DNA of 64,000 nucleotides. Origin: Picocystis sp. L7 (lineage: Eukaryota; Chlorophyta; Picocystophyceae; Picocystales; Picocystaceae). The translations under genes and the position numbers were made by a program. The DNA lies in NCBI GenBank assembly GCA_020975725.1, contig QXJR01000004.1:62001-126000 (forward strand), given 5' to 3'. Below, piece after piece: positions 51,036 to 62,600 of this stretch (positions are counted from its first letter, which is position 1; each line of letters opens with the position of its first letter). Under the pieces are notes generated by a model. That model did no database searches. It had not been told where the DNA came from and was given only the letters and a program-made list of their open reading frames with translations.

Positions 51036-52511
51036 TCAGGAAAATAGCCCCATGGGCAGCATGGATGCATAAGCCATGGGCTTCACATCTGGGTGCTCTA
51101 CTGCTGAGAACTGAACAAATCTAGGCACCATCTTTGAGTCAAAACGAATGTAGGCGCCCTTGTTTCCCATCTGATCACAGTAGTTTGGTGCAGAGAAAAT
51201 AGTAACCAGCTGGCCGTTGTGCTCAATTTCGTAACCTTCATCCCTTACCTCGTGCGAACGGACGAGCATGTCGAGGTTGTTGTCCTTGAGGAATTGGCGT
51301 GTCACATCTGGACCAAAAGCCACACCGACGCCACGTTTAGAAGGGGAGCGGCCGTCATCCTTTTGTGGATCGCTCCAGAGAATATCACACATCAATCCTT
51401 CCTCAGGTGGTTCACGATTACGATCAATCTGTCTCAGTTCCTCCAATTTCACACCATCTCGCGAGAACAGCCCTCCATGCACAACCAGGACTTTTCGGTT
51501 CAGCACCATGCCCAGTGGTAGCCAACAGAATGTCTCCCTAAAGACCTCGGCAAGTGTATCATTATACTTATGCCTCACTTCTCCGTCGAATCCATACAGT
51601 TTGTTCATGGACTTCGTTTCATGATTTCCCCTTATTAGATGGATGCAATTAGGAGATAAGAGCTTAAAAGCAAAGAGAGTAAGTATCGCCTCTGTGCTGA
51701 AGCTTCCACGATCTACAAAATCTCCATTGAAGAGATAGGGATTATCATCTGATGGAAAACCCCCAAGCTCAAATATGTGACAGAGGTCGTAGAATTGACC
51801 ATGCACATCCCCGCAAACAGTAATGTGTCTTCCATCTGGAATAGGCACATCAACAATAGTTGGAAGAGATTCGAGTACTTTTTTGACACCCAACACCAAC
51901 TCAAAAGCAAACCTTCGATGAAGTAGTCTCTGTTTTTTGAAGTGCTCTATCATTTTCATCACAAACTCATATGTGATTGTGTACCCAACTTCGTTATTCC
52001 CTTCCATCCTGATGCCCGTGTAACCATCTTCTACTTGCAACTTTGAAAGATCGATGGATTCAGCAACTGCAACTTCTTCCGTTCCTCTAATTGCCTCCTC
52101 AAATCGAATTTTCTTTACTGCCTTCTCACAAAGATTGAGCTTGTGTTTAGCATCAGGATCCCTCGGTGCAATCTTTGAAACCCTCCTGAAATCTTTTAGG
52201 CCTTCTTTGAACTTCCCAAGTCCAAGGTATGCCGAGCCTCTGCGATAGTATCCTTTGATGTAGTTAGGGTCCAGGTCAATCGCCGCGGAGGCGTCGTTGA
52301 TTGCAGCTCCATAATTTTCGAGCCGTAGTTGAGCAAACGCTCGGTTGCAATAGTACACTGCATTTCCAGGGTTGATCTCAATGGCTTTGGAGTAACTTTC
52401 TATTGCCTGCGTATATCGCTTGGCTTGAAATGCAACATTAGCTTCAGCTTTAAGTTTTTCTGCCAAATCTAATTCATCCTGAGAAGAGAGCCTAGATTCC
52501 TTCACGTTCAT
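51036..52511 (-). CDS. PP5: serine/threonine protein phosphatase 5 (TPR-PP5)
   Basis: PPP-family phosphatase with a regulatory tetratricopeptide domain that binds Hsp90. The 491 residues compare with about 485-499 in plants and animals. Three TPR repeats come first (about 12-120), for example KAEANVAFQAKRYTQAIESY, AVYYCNRAFAQLRLENYGAA and IKGYYRRGSAYLGLGKF. The catalytic domain follows: GDVHGQFYDL, GDFVDRGSFS, RGNHETKSMN, VVHGGLFS and SHEVRDEGYE supply the metal-binding Asp, His and Asn residues. The C-terminal HPDVKPMAYAS segment corresponds to the autoinhibitory end. The first ATG (52511) is used. It is single-exon. Confidence 0.96.
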   Translation of the reverse strand: MNVKESRLSSQDELDLAEKLKAEANVAFQAKRYTQAIESYSKAIEINPGNAVYYCNRAFAQLRLENYGAAINDASAAIDLDPNYIKGYYRRGSAYLGLGKFKEGLKDFRRVSKIAPRDPDAKHKLNLCEKAVKKIRFEEAIRGTEEVAVAESIDLSKLQVEDGYTGIRMEGNNEVGYTITYEFVMKMIEHFKKQRLLHRRFAFELVLGVKKVLESLPTIVDVPIPDGRHITVCGDVHGQFYDLCHIFELGGFPSDDNPYLFNGDFVDRGSFSTEAILTLFAFKLLSPNCIHLIRGNHETKSMNKLYGFDGEVRHKYNDTLAEVFRETFCWLPLGMVLNRKVLVVHGGLFSRDGVKLEELRQIDRNREPPEEGLMCDILWSDPQKDDGRSPSKRGVGVAFGPDVTRQFLKDNNLDMLVRSHEVRDEGYEIEHNGQLVTIFSAPNYCDQMGNKGAYIRFDSKMVPRFVQFSAVEHPDVKPMAYASMLPMGLFS

Positions 52512-53283
52512 GTTCACAGTAATTCTTCAGTGTCGTGCTTGCCTTGCCCTTTGATAGATTCGGGTTGCTCTCGGACGTCGTTTATTCACGATAAAAATTG
52601 TTCCAAGCGTAGTTGTTTCTTTGCGGAGATTCCAGGGCCCGCAATTACTTCTGGATTTACGACAGCGTATTCCTTCTCGAGTGGGTTTGACGCGCTATCT
52701 CGCGATGTGAGGGTCCTTTGCCTCGGTCTCAAGATGGGTTCCCGAGGAGCGACCTGCACTGTCCTCGATCGGATACAGCGTACTGCGTTGTAAGCGAGAC
52801 AGCAGCCGAGTGAGAGAAGCGCCACAGACGTGAACGTGTCGGCGGCGGGTGTTGAAGCCTCGTTCCAGCTCGTACACTGAGACGAAGCCGAAGCCTACCC
52901 GTTCCCCTCGGTTTCCCTTCATGCCCTTCGAGGACGTTTCGACTGGGATCAATGGGCCCCGTTGACTCGAGGGCACTTCCCCCAAACCCTGGCGTCCGAA
53001 CCAGGGAGAAGGGCTGGAGTGCGGGGTCACGCTTCCAATGTAGGAGGAACCAACACCTCTCCCTAGCTAGGAGATCGCACCACACGCGTCCCAGGACGTC
53101 CGCACGTCGTTGAATTCTTTGCGGCAGTGCTTGGAGAACCTCTAGGAGCGATTCGTGGCGAGGATAGGCCAAGTAGGGTACTGCTGAAGCGTTCGAACAC
53201 GTACGCTTTTCGACACGGCAACTTCGGAAAGACGAGGGGAAGAGGAGCGCATCGCGAAGTGATTTGAAGTCCTCGTTGGTAAC
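52512..53283. promoter_or_regulatory. divergent region, PP5/SYP7
   Basis: 772 bp, GC-rich, between divergent genes. A 206-codon minus-strand frame (52729-53349) runs antisense through SYP7 exon 1, and a short minus-strand stretch ends at 52586. Neither has a domain, and both lack secure support, so I leave them uncalled. Confidence 0.4.
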
Positions 53284-54173
53284 ATGAGCCTCGCGGACAT
53301 CCTCACTCGAACAGAAACACTCATCAAAAAGTACGAATGCTGATACCAACTTTTTTCAAGGTGGACATGGATTTAATTCGCTGACTAGAGCTTCGATTCA
53401 ACGCTGCCAGGTATGAGAAATATCAACCGCTGCAGACAAAGCCAGTTGAGCAGAAGGACGGCGAACAGTTCATGAACATGTACCGTAGGATTGAGGCGGA
53501 CCTTGAGAGCTTGAAAACTAAATCTGATGAAGCAAAGTTGGAGAACAATCGAGCTGTTGTAGCAGCTCTAAATGCTGAAGTGAGAAGGGGTAAAACTAAT
53601 TTGCTGAACGCTGAGATACCCAAGCTCACCAAACTTGTCAGAAAAGGCAAAGGATTGGATAATTTCGCTATACAAGAGAGGGTGGACATGGTTGAAAATC
53701 TCGTGCAATCTGTACGCAAAGTCTCAGATGGGTTGGGTTCCCTGACCATTGGACCGACAAGTGTCTCATCCAAGAGGAAGGGGAAGGCTTCCAAAGTAAT
53801 CAACCTTCAAATGGCTGAGATAGAGGATGCACCGTCCTACAACATGGATCATACAGACGAATCGATGCTGTTTGAGGATGATTGGAGAAAGGCAAAATCA
53901 AAGCAAGATGTGCATCTGGAGGACATATCTGGCAGTCTCAAAACACTTAAAAGTATTGGAGGTGACATCGGAGAGGAAATTCAGCGCCAAGAAACAGTCA
54001 TTGACGAAATGGAAACTAAGATTGATGGTGCAACTGCACAGATAGCCAATAACAATGAAAAGCTCAGGGGTCTTGTGACAAGCATGAGATCTACTAGAAA
54101 TTTTTGTGTAGATGTTACATTGATTTGTGTAGTGTTGGGTATAGTAGGCTACATCTACAACCAAGCAAGCTGA
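53284..54173 (+). CDS. SYP7: SYP7-type Qc-SNARE, two exons
   Basis: Syntaxin-like Qc-SNARE of the plant SYP71/72/73 group, which works in ER and plasma-membrane fusion. Exon 1 is 53284-53330 (MSLADILTRTETLIKK), the intron is 53331-53410 (80 nt, GTACGA..CCAG with a CTGAC branch-like site), and exon 2 is 53411-54173. The join restores KKYEKYQPL, equivalent to the KKYDKYDVDKQ of Arabidopsis SYP71. The 269-residue product matches the 266 of SYP71. Further landmarks are AALNAEVRRGKTNLLNAEIP, the SNARE helix (LEDISGSLKTLKSIGGDIGE, ETVIDEMETKIDGAT) and the tail anchor FCVDVTLICVVLGIVGYIYN. Using only exon 2 would lose the conserved N-terminus. Confidence 0.93.
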
Positions 54174-54933
54174 ACTTAATTGCATGGGTGAAACTGAAAG
54201 TGTGTCATTACTGATTCCAACAATCTCACAGTAGTAAAGTTCCAACTGTATGGAGTTTCTATTGGTAAGAAGGTAGATGCTTAGTACTCTTTGCTTGCTC
54301 CGTGTCTTGTTACAAGTACCTTCTTTCAGCAGGGGTGCCCATCAGACTACCTTGGTAGGTGCAACATCCATATATGCTTGGGAATAGCTCATTTTTGTCT
54401 CATTGTTGTTCAATTTGTATAGGGTTCTCAATTGAGGTGGTAGGCGAATCGAACCGGCAGTGAGCTGCAGCATGAGAACCATGGAAATGGAAGCCAATGC
54501 AGTATTTGTCATGATTGTTTGCTGTTACACACACGGGTGTGCTTCATATGCAGTGCTTGGAAGTTTCATTTCTGTAGAAGGTGGACAAGAGCATGTTTTG
54601 GAGGACGGGGGTGCAAGTCAATACGCTGTTTTGCAGCACTGCAATTTAACTTAAAGTACATTTATCTTTATCTTTGGAATGATGCTGGAACGTTAGCTTT
54701 GCTCGCAAGAGAACATTGCGCTGGCAATGCACCAATTACGCTCACAGCGCACAGTGCAACAACTGATGGATTGCAGCAAAGTGCACATCTCTTGCACTGA
54801 TTGCACACCCGGTTGTTGAAACCACTATATGAAGATGCATCCTGCATCACGAGAGATCACGTGTCCATTGTCTTTCCATTCTCTCTTGGTATGCACTTGA
54901 AAGATCGCACTCCAACTTTTAAGCAAACCACTA
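54174..54933. other. intergenic region before the Copia element
   Basis: No gene is supported. It holds the 3' flank of SYP7 and, at 54929-54933, the left copy (CACTA) of the Copia target duplication. Confidence 0.5.
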
Positions 54934-55227
54934 TGTTGAAATACTCATGCCCTAGCTCATCTGAGATCGAAAACCTATGAATGATGGGCTGATTATCTTC
55001 TGGGAACCCTTCGAGGTATGAGGGAGTCATTGGACTCCTCGAAGGTACATGCCCTCATACTACAGTGTCATCACCGATGAGGAATCCAGAGAAGATTCTC
55101 TGTATTCCTCAGAGTGTTATGGAAACCCTAGCACGGAGTGATATTCACCCTCCGTTTTGATTGTTGAAATAGAAGTACGTACGTGGAAACCTACGAACGT
55201 CTCTCACACGACACAACGCTTCTTACA
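54934..55227 (+). repeat. left LTR of the Copia element
   Basis: 294 bp, starting TGTTGAAATACTCATGCC and ending ACAACGCTTCTTACA. It contains an inverted CCTTCGAGG/CCTCGAAGG hairpin. Confidence 0.95.
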
Positions 55228-58200
55228 TGGTATCGGAGCACGTTTGAGGCGCAAGATAAACAGAGAGAAAGACAAGAAGAACATAGCAACCGAAAAAAAT
55301 AAAAATAAAAATGGAAAACGGAAACATCGTCGAAAAGCTGAACGACGACAACTTTCACGTCTGGAAGCACCGAATGAAAACTTTGCTCGTCACAAAAGGA
55401 CTTGACAGTGCCCTTGAAAAGACAGAGGATTCACACTCTGCCCAAGCACTTGCTCAAATGTGCTTATGCGTAAGTGCCGATTATGTCAACCTGATAGCGA
55501 GTGCTGAATCTGCATTTGAAGCTTGGCTGGCATTGGAAGCTATAAATGCTGGGCAAACTGCTGCTAGGCGTTTGAAATTGCGCAAAGACCTTACAAATCT
55601 GAAAAAGGACCAAGAGAAAGTATGATCACGTATATAATGCGTGGAAAGCAGCTTGGTACAAGTCTTCGCGCAATCGATGAGTCAGTCAATGATGCAAATC
55701 TGATCGATTCCATTTTGTCAGGGCTACCACATGAATATGAAAACAAAGTGGACATGGTGGTTACACTTAGGGAAACTGATATGCTCAAATTACAAAATCA
55801 CCTTCTCCAAGGTGAAGCAAGTATTCTGGCAAAAGAAGAAGGTATAGGGCAAGTGGCATTTTTAGTCAACGCCCGACGGCCAAAAGTTGTATGCGCTTAC
55901 TGTGGAAGAAGTGGACACACTCGAGAGAAGTTTTGGTTTCTCACTGGTTTGCCACCACATCTTCAGAAAGGACCACATAAAACAAACGAGCAACAAGAAA
56001 ATATTGCACTTTGTTCTTACAATGGATTGCAAGAAACTGACACATTGCTGAAACATTGTTGGATAATCGACAGTGGAGCAACTGTTCATATATGTTCTCA
56101 ACAAGAGCTTTTCACGAATATCAACAGTATTCAAGCAACACAAAAAGTTTTTGTTGGAAACGGCCAAGCTATAACAGCAGAAGGAATAGGAACAGTAAAA
56201 CTTGCAAAACATATTGAGCTGAAAAATGTCTTGTTTTGCCCTGATTTATATGTGAACCTAATATCAGTGTCAAAACTATTTGAGAAAGGATGCAATGTTT
56301 ATTTTGAAAATGAAACATGTACCATCTGGAAAGGAAAACAAAAGCTTTTCTCAGCAACGAAGGTAAATGGTCTATACATCGTGGAGGGTCGGATACAAAA
56401 ATGTTTCAGTGCTCTTGATTGGCATCGCAAACTTGCCCACTTCGGACAAATGGCCAAACTAAACACAAATGTTTTGGGAATTCCACCAGAAGATACTATT
56501 GATATTGACAACTGTGAAACATGCATACGTGCAAAGCAGACTCGTCAGCACATACAAAAGGCTAAAGAGGAAAATACTGCCGTTGTCGATGAACTTATTC
56601 ACATGGACTCAATGGGCCCAATTACTCCAGCAAGTAGGAATGGTGAAAAATATATTCTAAGCATGTTGGACGAGAAAAGTAAAATTGGAGTTTCAAAACC
56701 ATTACAGCGTAAGTCTGATACGGCAGCATCAGTTATTAACGTGTTGAAACATCTTGAGAGGCAAATAGAAAACAAAATTAAACGTATCAGGTGCGATCGT
56801 GGAAAAGAATTCTTAAATGAAGAACTAAAAACGTTTCTGAACTCAAATGGTATCGAACAAGAAACCAGTGCACCTTACACACCCCAACAAAACGGTAATG
56901 CAGAGAGATACAACAGGACTATCATAGAAAAGGTTCGCGCCGTCTTACTTGACAGTGGTTTAGACAAAACGTTTTGGAACTACGCGGTGGAGTATTGTTC
57001 ATATCTCAGAAACCGACTTCCGTGTCAACCACATGGACGAACCCCATATGAAATGGTGTACAACAGAAAACCAGATGTTCAACCCTTACGTATTTTTGGG
57101 CAGCCTTGTTTTGTCTTAAAGAGTCATGCAGAAGTTTGTGGAAAACTCGACGCAAAAAGTAAAGAAGGATTCTTTCTTGGATTTGAAGCAGGAACCAAAG
57201 ATGCCTTTAAAATCTTCTTAGAAGGAAAGATAGAAGTTTCCAGAAATGTGACATTTCCTAGTCAGTTGACTTCACAAAAACAAAACAGTAAGGATGAACA
57301 ACCCTCATCTAAAAAAACTTGGATTGCTGATGGCTTGGAAGTGACCAGCGAAAATGCGTCACAAACTGAAGAGTTGGACGAGGAATCATCACCAACATGC
57401 GAAGAAATTGAAGAATCCGAAGATGCAGACAACGAACATGCAAATGAAACCGTTTCTGAACGGCGCTACCCTCTCAGAGCTCGTCACGCGCCACAACCAT
57501 TCTGGATTGCAAACGTCATTCTTGAGGAACCGAAGACGATACAAGAAGCATTAGCAAGTCCCCAAAGTGAAGACTGGAAACTAGCATTGGACGAAGAGAT
57601 TCGTAGCCTAAGTGAACAGAATGTTTTTGAGGTCGTTCAGAAGACGCCTGATATTCAGCCACTACCATGCAAATGGGTTTTTTAAAATTAAATACGACCA
57701 GCATGGAAACTTGCAGCGCTTTAAGGCTCGACTTGTTGCAAAAGGATACAAGCAGATCTCAGGGATCGACTTTCACGAAGCATTTTCACCAGTAGCCAAG
57801 CAAAGTACTTTAAGGCTTCTTTTTACTTTGGCTGCATCTCAAGATTTGGAAATACGAAACATCGACATTAAGACTGCATTTCTAAATGATAACTTGGAAG
57901 AAGAAATCTTTATGGAGGTGCCTCTTGGCTATCGACTTGATGGAAGAGTCTGGAAGTTAAGGAAGACGCTCTATGGTCTAAAGCAGGCTCCTCGAGCATG
58001 GCACAAAAGGCTGACTGAAGAATTGGAAAGGTTAGGGTTCACTTGCTCATGTGTTGATCCTGGATTGTTTAGTGGAAACGAAGCTCTACTACTTGTGTAC
58101 GTCGATGATTAACTGATTTGTGGGAACGGAGTAAAGAACGTCCAAAGAATTACAGAATCCTTGCTGAAAACCTTTGACGGACGTGACCTTGGACCAACAG

Positions 58201-58480
58201 ATTTCTTTCTTGGTATCAAAGTACAACGCGACCGTGAAATTAAAGTTGTGTTTCTGAATCAGGCAAATTACATATCTAATATCTTGGCAAGATTCAGAAT
58301 GGCAGATTGCCGTAGTGTATCGTCTCCCATGGAACCAGGTTCTAAGTTGACTAGTGATGAAGACATCGAGAACACTGACTTTCTGTTTCAAGAACTGGCC
58401 GGCTATCTCATGTACTTGGTTGTCTCCACCAGACCGGACATCGCAAATGCCACAAACTGTCTGGCACGCTTTGTCACTTG

Positions 58481-58775
58481 TGTTGAGGCTGCTCCAGCCC
58501 TGGTCCGTGGGAGGTCGAATCCTTTAGGGACCACGACCGAGTTTCGGTCGAGTACCTTCGAGGAGTATGGGCGCCCTTAGGGTCCTCGAAGGGCGATGCC
58601 CATTCCTGCAGTGTTCGATACCGACGAGGAGCGATCGCGGTTTACTCAGAGATCCTCTGCGGTCGATGACGCCGCCATTGAGTGGGGATACTCACCACCC
58701 ATTCTTGCATGTAACATACAACTACGAAGGTGGCAACCCACGAACGTATCCAAAGTCAACACCCTGCTTCTTTCA
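58481..58775 (+). mobile_element. solo LTR nested in the Copia element
   Basis: A 295-bp LTR with TG..CA ends, flanked by the 5-bp duplication ACTTG (58476-58480 and 58776-58780). It is nearly identical to the solo LTR at 18960-19254. It lies between the reverse transcriptase and RNase H parts of the host element, so it inserted after that element arrived or was carried by its parent copy. Confidence 0.93.
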
Positions 58776-59363
58776 ACTTGTACGTGACCAAACCATGTTG
58801 CTACTGCGAAACGAATTCTACGATATCTTCTGGGTACAAAAGATTATGGCATCGTTCTTGGAGAATGGTCAAAAACTCTGCTGGAGGGCTTCCGTGACGC
58901 AAGCTATGGAAACTGTGAAGAAACAAGAAGAAGCACAAATGGATACGTATTTAGATTCAAAGGGAGTTTGATTTCTTGGCAAACAAAGCTTCAAACAACA
59001 ATTGCAGTCTCCACTACACAAGCTGAATACATGGCTGCCTCAGCTGCGACAAAAGAAGCCGTGTTTCTACGCAAGATTCTAAATGACGTCGGATTTGGAT
59101 CGCAGTGCGTTACCATCAACTGTGACAACCAAGGCGCTATAAACCTCACAAAGAACGCTCTCACGGTATCTAGAACAAAGCACGTGGCCATTGTCCATCA
59201 TTTTGTTCGTAACCGCGTCAGCCGTGGTGAACTCAGTTTCAAGTACATTCAAACTGAAAAACGACTTGCGGATTTCCTAACTAAGGCATTGGGACCATCT
59301 AAATTGCTCACCATATTGTAAAAGCTTTGCCTTGTTGGATGGAAGGCCATGAGCACGGGAGAG

Positions 59364-59657
59364 TGTTGAAATACTCATGCCCTAGCTCATCTGAGATCGA
59401 AAACCTATGAATGATGGGCTGATTATCTTCTGGGAACCCTTCGAGGTATGAGGGAGTCATTGGACTCCTCGAAGGTACATGCCCTCATACTACAGTGTCA
59501 TCACCGATGAGGAATCCAGAGAAGATTCTCTGTATTCCTCAGAGTGTTATGGAAACCCTAGCACGGAGTGATATTCACCCTCCGTTTTGATTGTTGAAAT
59601 AGAAGTACGTACGTGGAAACCTACGAACGTCTCTCACACGACACAACGCTTCTTACA
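59364..59657 (+). repeat. right LTR of the Copia element
   Basis: 294 bp that look identical to the left LTR, followed by CACTA. Confidence 0.95.
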
Positions 59658-62600
59658 CACTATGTCTTCCACGTTTGTTTCGTAGCGGATAGGAAGAAAA
59701 GGTTACGGATCTTCTTGATTCGCATGTCGAATGGACTTCAACATGTTTCATTCATGCTAAATGTGCCTTCGAGTTTGCAAGCCGTCTTAAGAGCAAATAT
59801 CGACTAACACAATAGGTTGCAACAACCTAAAAGTGTCGCACGATACCATCCGAGCTTGTCATTCATCAAAGAAACTCTCGATTTGCTTACCATGGGTGGG
59901 TCAAGTAACGTTCACGGAATGGCAATGTGCTCGTCGTGTAAGCTTCATGAAAATTTGAGGATTGTTGCAAACGATCGTCCAGAGATCGATAGTGGAGTGC
60001 CTTATTATGCCGAATACTAAGTATTGATTCCCGTACCTTATAAGCAAGAGCATAAGAAGAAACTATCCTATCTTCGAATTAATTTGCTCCTTCAATGCTT
60101 GTCCTTTTGAAAAGACACAATGAAAGGCTACGAATCCCTATGTCAAACAAAGAAAATTCTCCTGAAGGACGTTGTTGGCCACTGCACACACTAAATATTT
60201 GAGTCATTCATAAAGGTAGAAGACAGTTAAAGACGAACCCTCCTACCTTGGCGTAACATAGGTACAATCGATAAACGAACCTCTTTTCGAAATGTGAACT
60301 AACGCTTCTTAACTCGTAGGTGTTGTACAAAGGTCTTCGCCATTGTAAAAGAAAAACGTGATTGTTCTTTCGCAATTAATCCCTAACTTGAAACCGGCAT
60401 ATTGGAAGCTAAGCAGAAGTTTCAAAGCTACTTAATTAGGAAGTTGAAAGCAAAAAAGCATCTTCATTGCATGAACAACGAAAACCAACATTTTGAAACC
60501 GTGTCATATCTGCGGTGTCACTCCCTCGCAAGTCGACATTAGTCAAGTTTTGTGTATTCAAACACGACTTCAACATTGTGTAATTTGAAGAGCAGAGGAA
60601 CTCAGAATCTTTTTACCCAAGTATGTGGCCGTTGAAAGGGTTTTATTTACTTACTTGACTCATTTCACCACAACTTGACGGTACATATGTGCTCGTTTGA
60701 GAAGCCATGCCCAAAATCTTCAATCCCTCCGTAAATCGTTTTGTTTGCTCTTGCTATCCTCATGCAACAGTTCACACATCACGTCGAAACTATAGTTTCC
60801 TACTAGAAACGGTGATACCAAACCTTTCGTTTCATCCTCGACATAATTTACCCTCGAGTGTTAAACATGTACTCATTGGATATGCACTATCCTAAAGTTG
60901 CACTTCTCATCCTTGTTATCGCGACATGTATCGATGAAATTTTGTTAGTATTCGCTTGATATTTAGCCCAACTTGACGTCAAGATGGTCCTCATTTTGTA
61001 CTATCAAACGGAAGTGTCGATTTGTGCCGATTTGTAGTGATTATTCGGAGTCAATCACATTATGAGACAAAGTATGTGTAATTTACACATCCATACAATT
61101 TGCCTCGAGCATTCTACACCTAGTCTAAAACTCTAAAGTTTTTCACATTTTTCCTTCAATGCTTCCTCCAAATACTAGATGCCTTCGCCATCCAAATTGC
61201 GGTACTTACTATTACGCTCAACATGGGCAAAGGTAGAAGGCAAACCTATTGGTTTTTTTCCTAGATGTCCGTTATCAAAAGGTTTGCAAATTAGAATTAT
61301 GGTGCAATGGCTCTCCATCCTGTTTGGGCTACACATCTACCACCGTATTGCAACGGAATCGAAAGGGATGTGTGTCCGACAACGTCGGATGACCATCATC
61401 TTTGAAGCATTGACCGTCATTCTAACTATTCGAGAAGTGTGGAATGTACTCTTTGCTCCGATGAAAATAAACTAGTTCATCCATTCTTCTAAAGGGATAC
61501 CCATCATCTTGTTATAGCGTACAAGGTGGCGCATGAAAGATTCAACACGTGTTGTTTAGTGCCTTGACGTTTCGTCGAGTGTTCTATCTATATAAGATAC
61601 AAGACGTTTTGTTGTGCATTTCTTGGCCGTTTGTGGCGAGTGCTCATCCCTTTTCTAACAAAGCATTACTTTTTTCACTCAAAAGAAGGAATATGACTTT
61701 GGTGCGAGCCAAATAAGTGCATTGTCATAGATCTTTACTTGTTGTAGCTCGTTGTAGATTCTTGGGCGTTGAAAAACAGACGACCTTTGTATTTGGATCT
61801 GCTTTTTACTTCCTTTGCTAACATGCTCCGGAGGCAATGGGATGGCGTCTTCATTTCACCCAAATATACTTCGGTGTATGGCAGCGGCCTAGCTTTTGAG
61901 CCATTGTGTGCAAGTTCGAGCGACATCAAGATTTACTCATGTGGATATACTAGGTCGGACATCTCATACGTGTGCATTGGCAGGCTTCCACTCGTGAACA
62001 AACAACCTCGGCCCATGGTCCCCAAATGGAACGTGTTACCAAGCATCCGTGAGGAACACTTTTACACACGGTTTGCTCCGATGTACTACGAGCTTCCACG
62101 GGAGAAGGCGGGAGAGGCCGGTTGGGCCGCAAGGAGATCCTTTTCTTGTGCTTTCTCGGGCCTTTTGCGTGGCCTCAAGAGGGGGGGGTCTTCGGCTCCC
62201 TAACACGAGGGACACCGCGAGAAAGCTTCGAGTGGTCTTCAAGAGCAGTTGCCGTGTGGAGATGGCGCGCCAAGCTCGTGGGAGAGGCGACGTGTCCTCC
62301 CGAAGGTCAAGAAAGTTCTCTATTTCACAGCAAAGGAGGCCCCCTAAGGGCCACCATAGGAAGGCGCGGTCCAAGTGGAGCTCCCCTACGAACTAGCGGT
62401 TGCTGGTGGTCACGTGGACTCTGCGTCCCAACCGGAAGTCCAACACTGAGCTTGTGATTCACCCAATCTGGTCGGACAACATCCTCACCCTTCGTTGTCC
62501 CCTCAAAAATTCCGAGAGATTTGCCCGTTGTTGGGGGCCTTTTCCGTCCCGGTTTGCCCGGACATCTCTTCGACCAACTGGGAAATCAGTCCGGGGGACT

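Larger units (their letters stand above)
54934..59657 (+). mobile_element. Ty1/Copia LTR retrotransposon, young but broken
   Basis: Fossil element of 4.7 kb bounded by 294-bp LTRs (54934-55227 and 59364-59657) that look identical by eye, with the target duplication CACTA on both sides. A primer-binding site TGGTATCGGAGCA (initiator-Met tRNA type) follows the left LTR, and a purine tract precedes the right one. The parts, in Copia order, are Gag with a zinc knuckle (about 55.3-55.95 kb), protease (about 56.05 kb), integrase (about 56.4-57.2 kb), reverse transcriptase (about 57.5-58.45 kb) and RNase H (about 58.9-59.3 kb). It is not intact, with a handful of breaks (about three to five) plus a nested solo LTR of a related family at 58481-58775. 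Identical LTRs point to very recent insertion. Confidence 0.95.

Noticed and set aside
52586-52770. Short minus-strand stretch that could be a terminal exon
   Set aside because: An acceptor-like CAG precedes it, but no upstream exon or family resemblance supports a gene.
52729-53349. 206-codon minus-strand frame between PP5 and SYP7
   Set aside because: It lies antisense to the clear SYP7 first exon, has no domain and sits in GC-rich sequence where long chance frames are expected.
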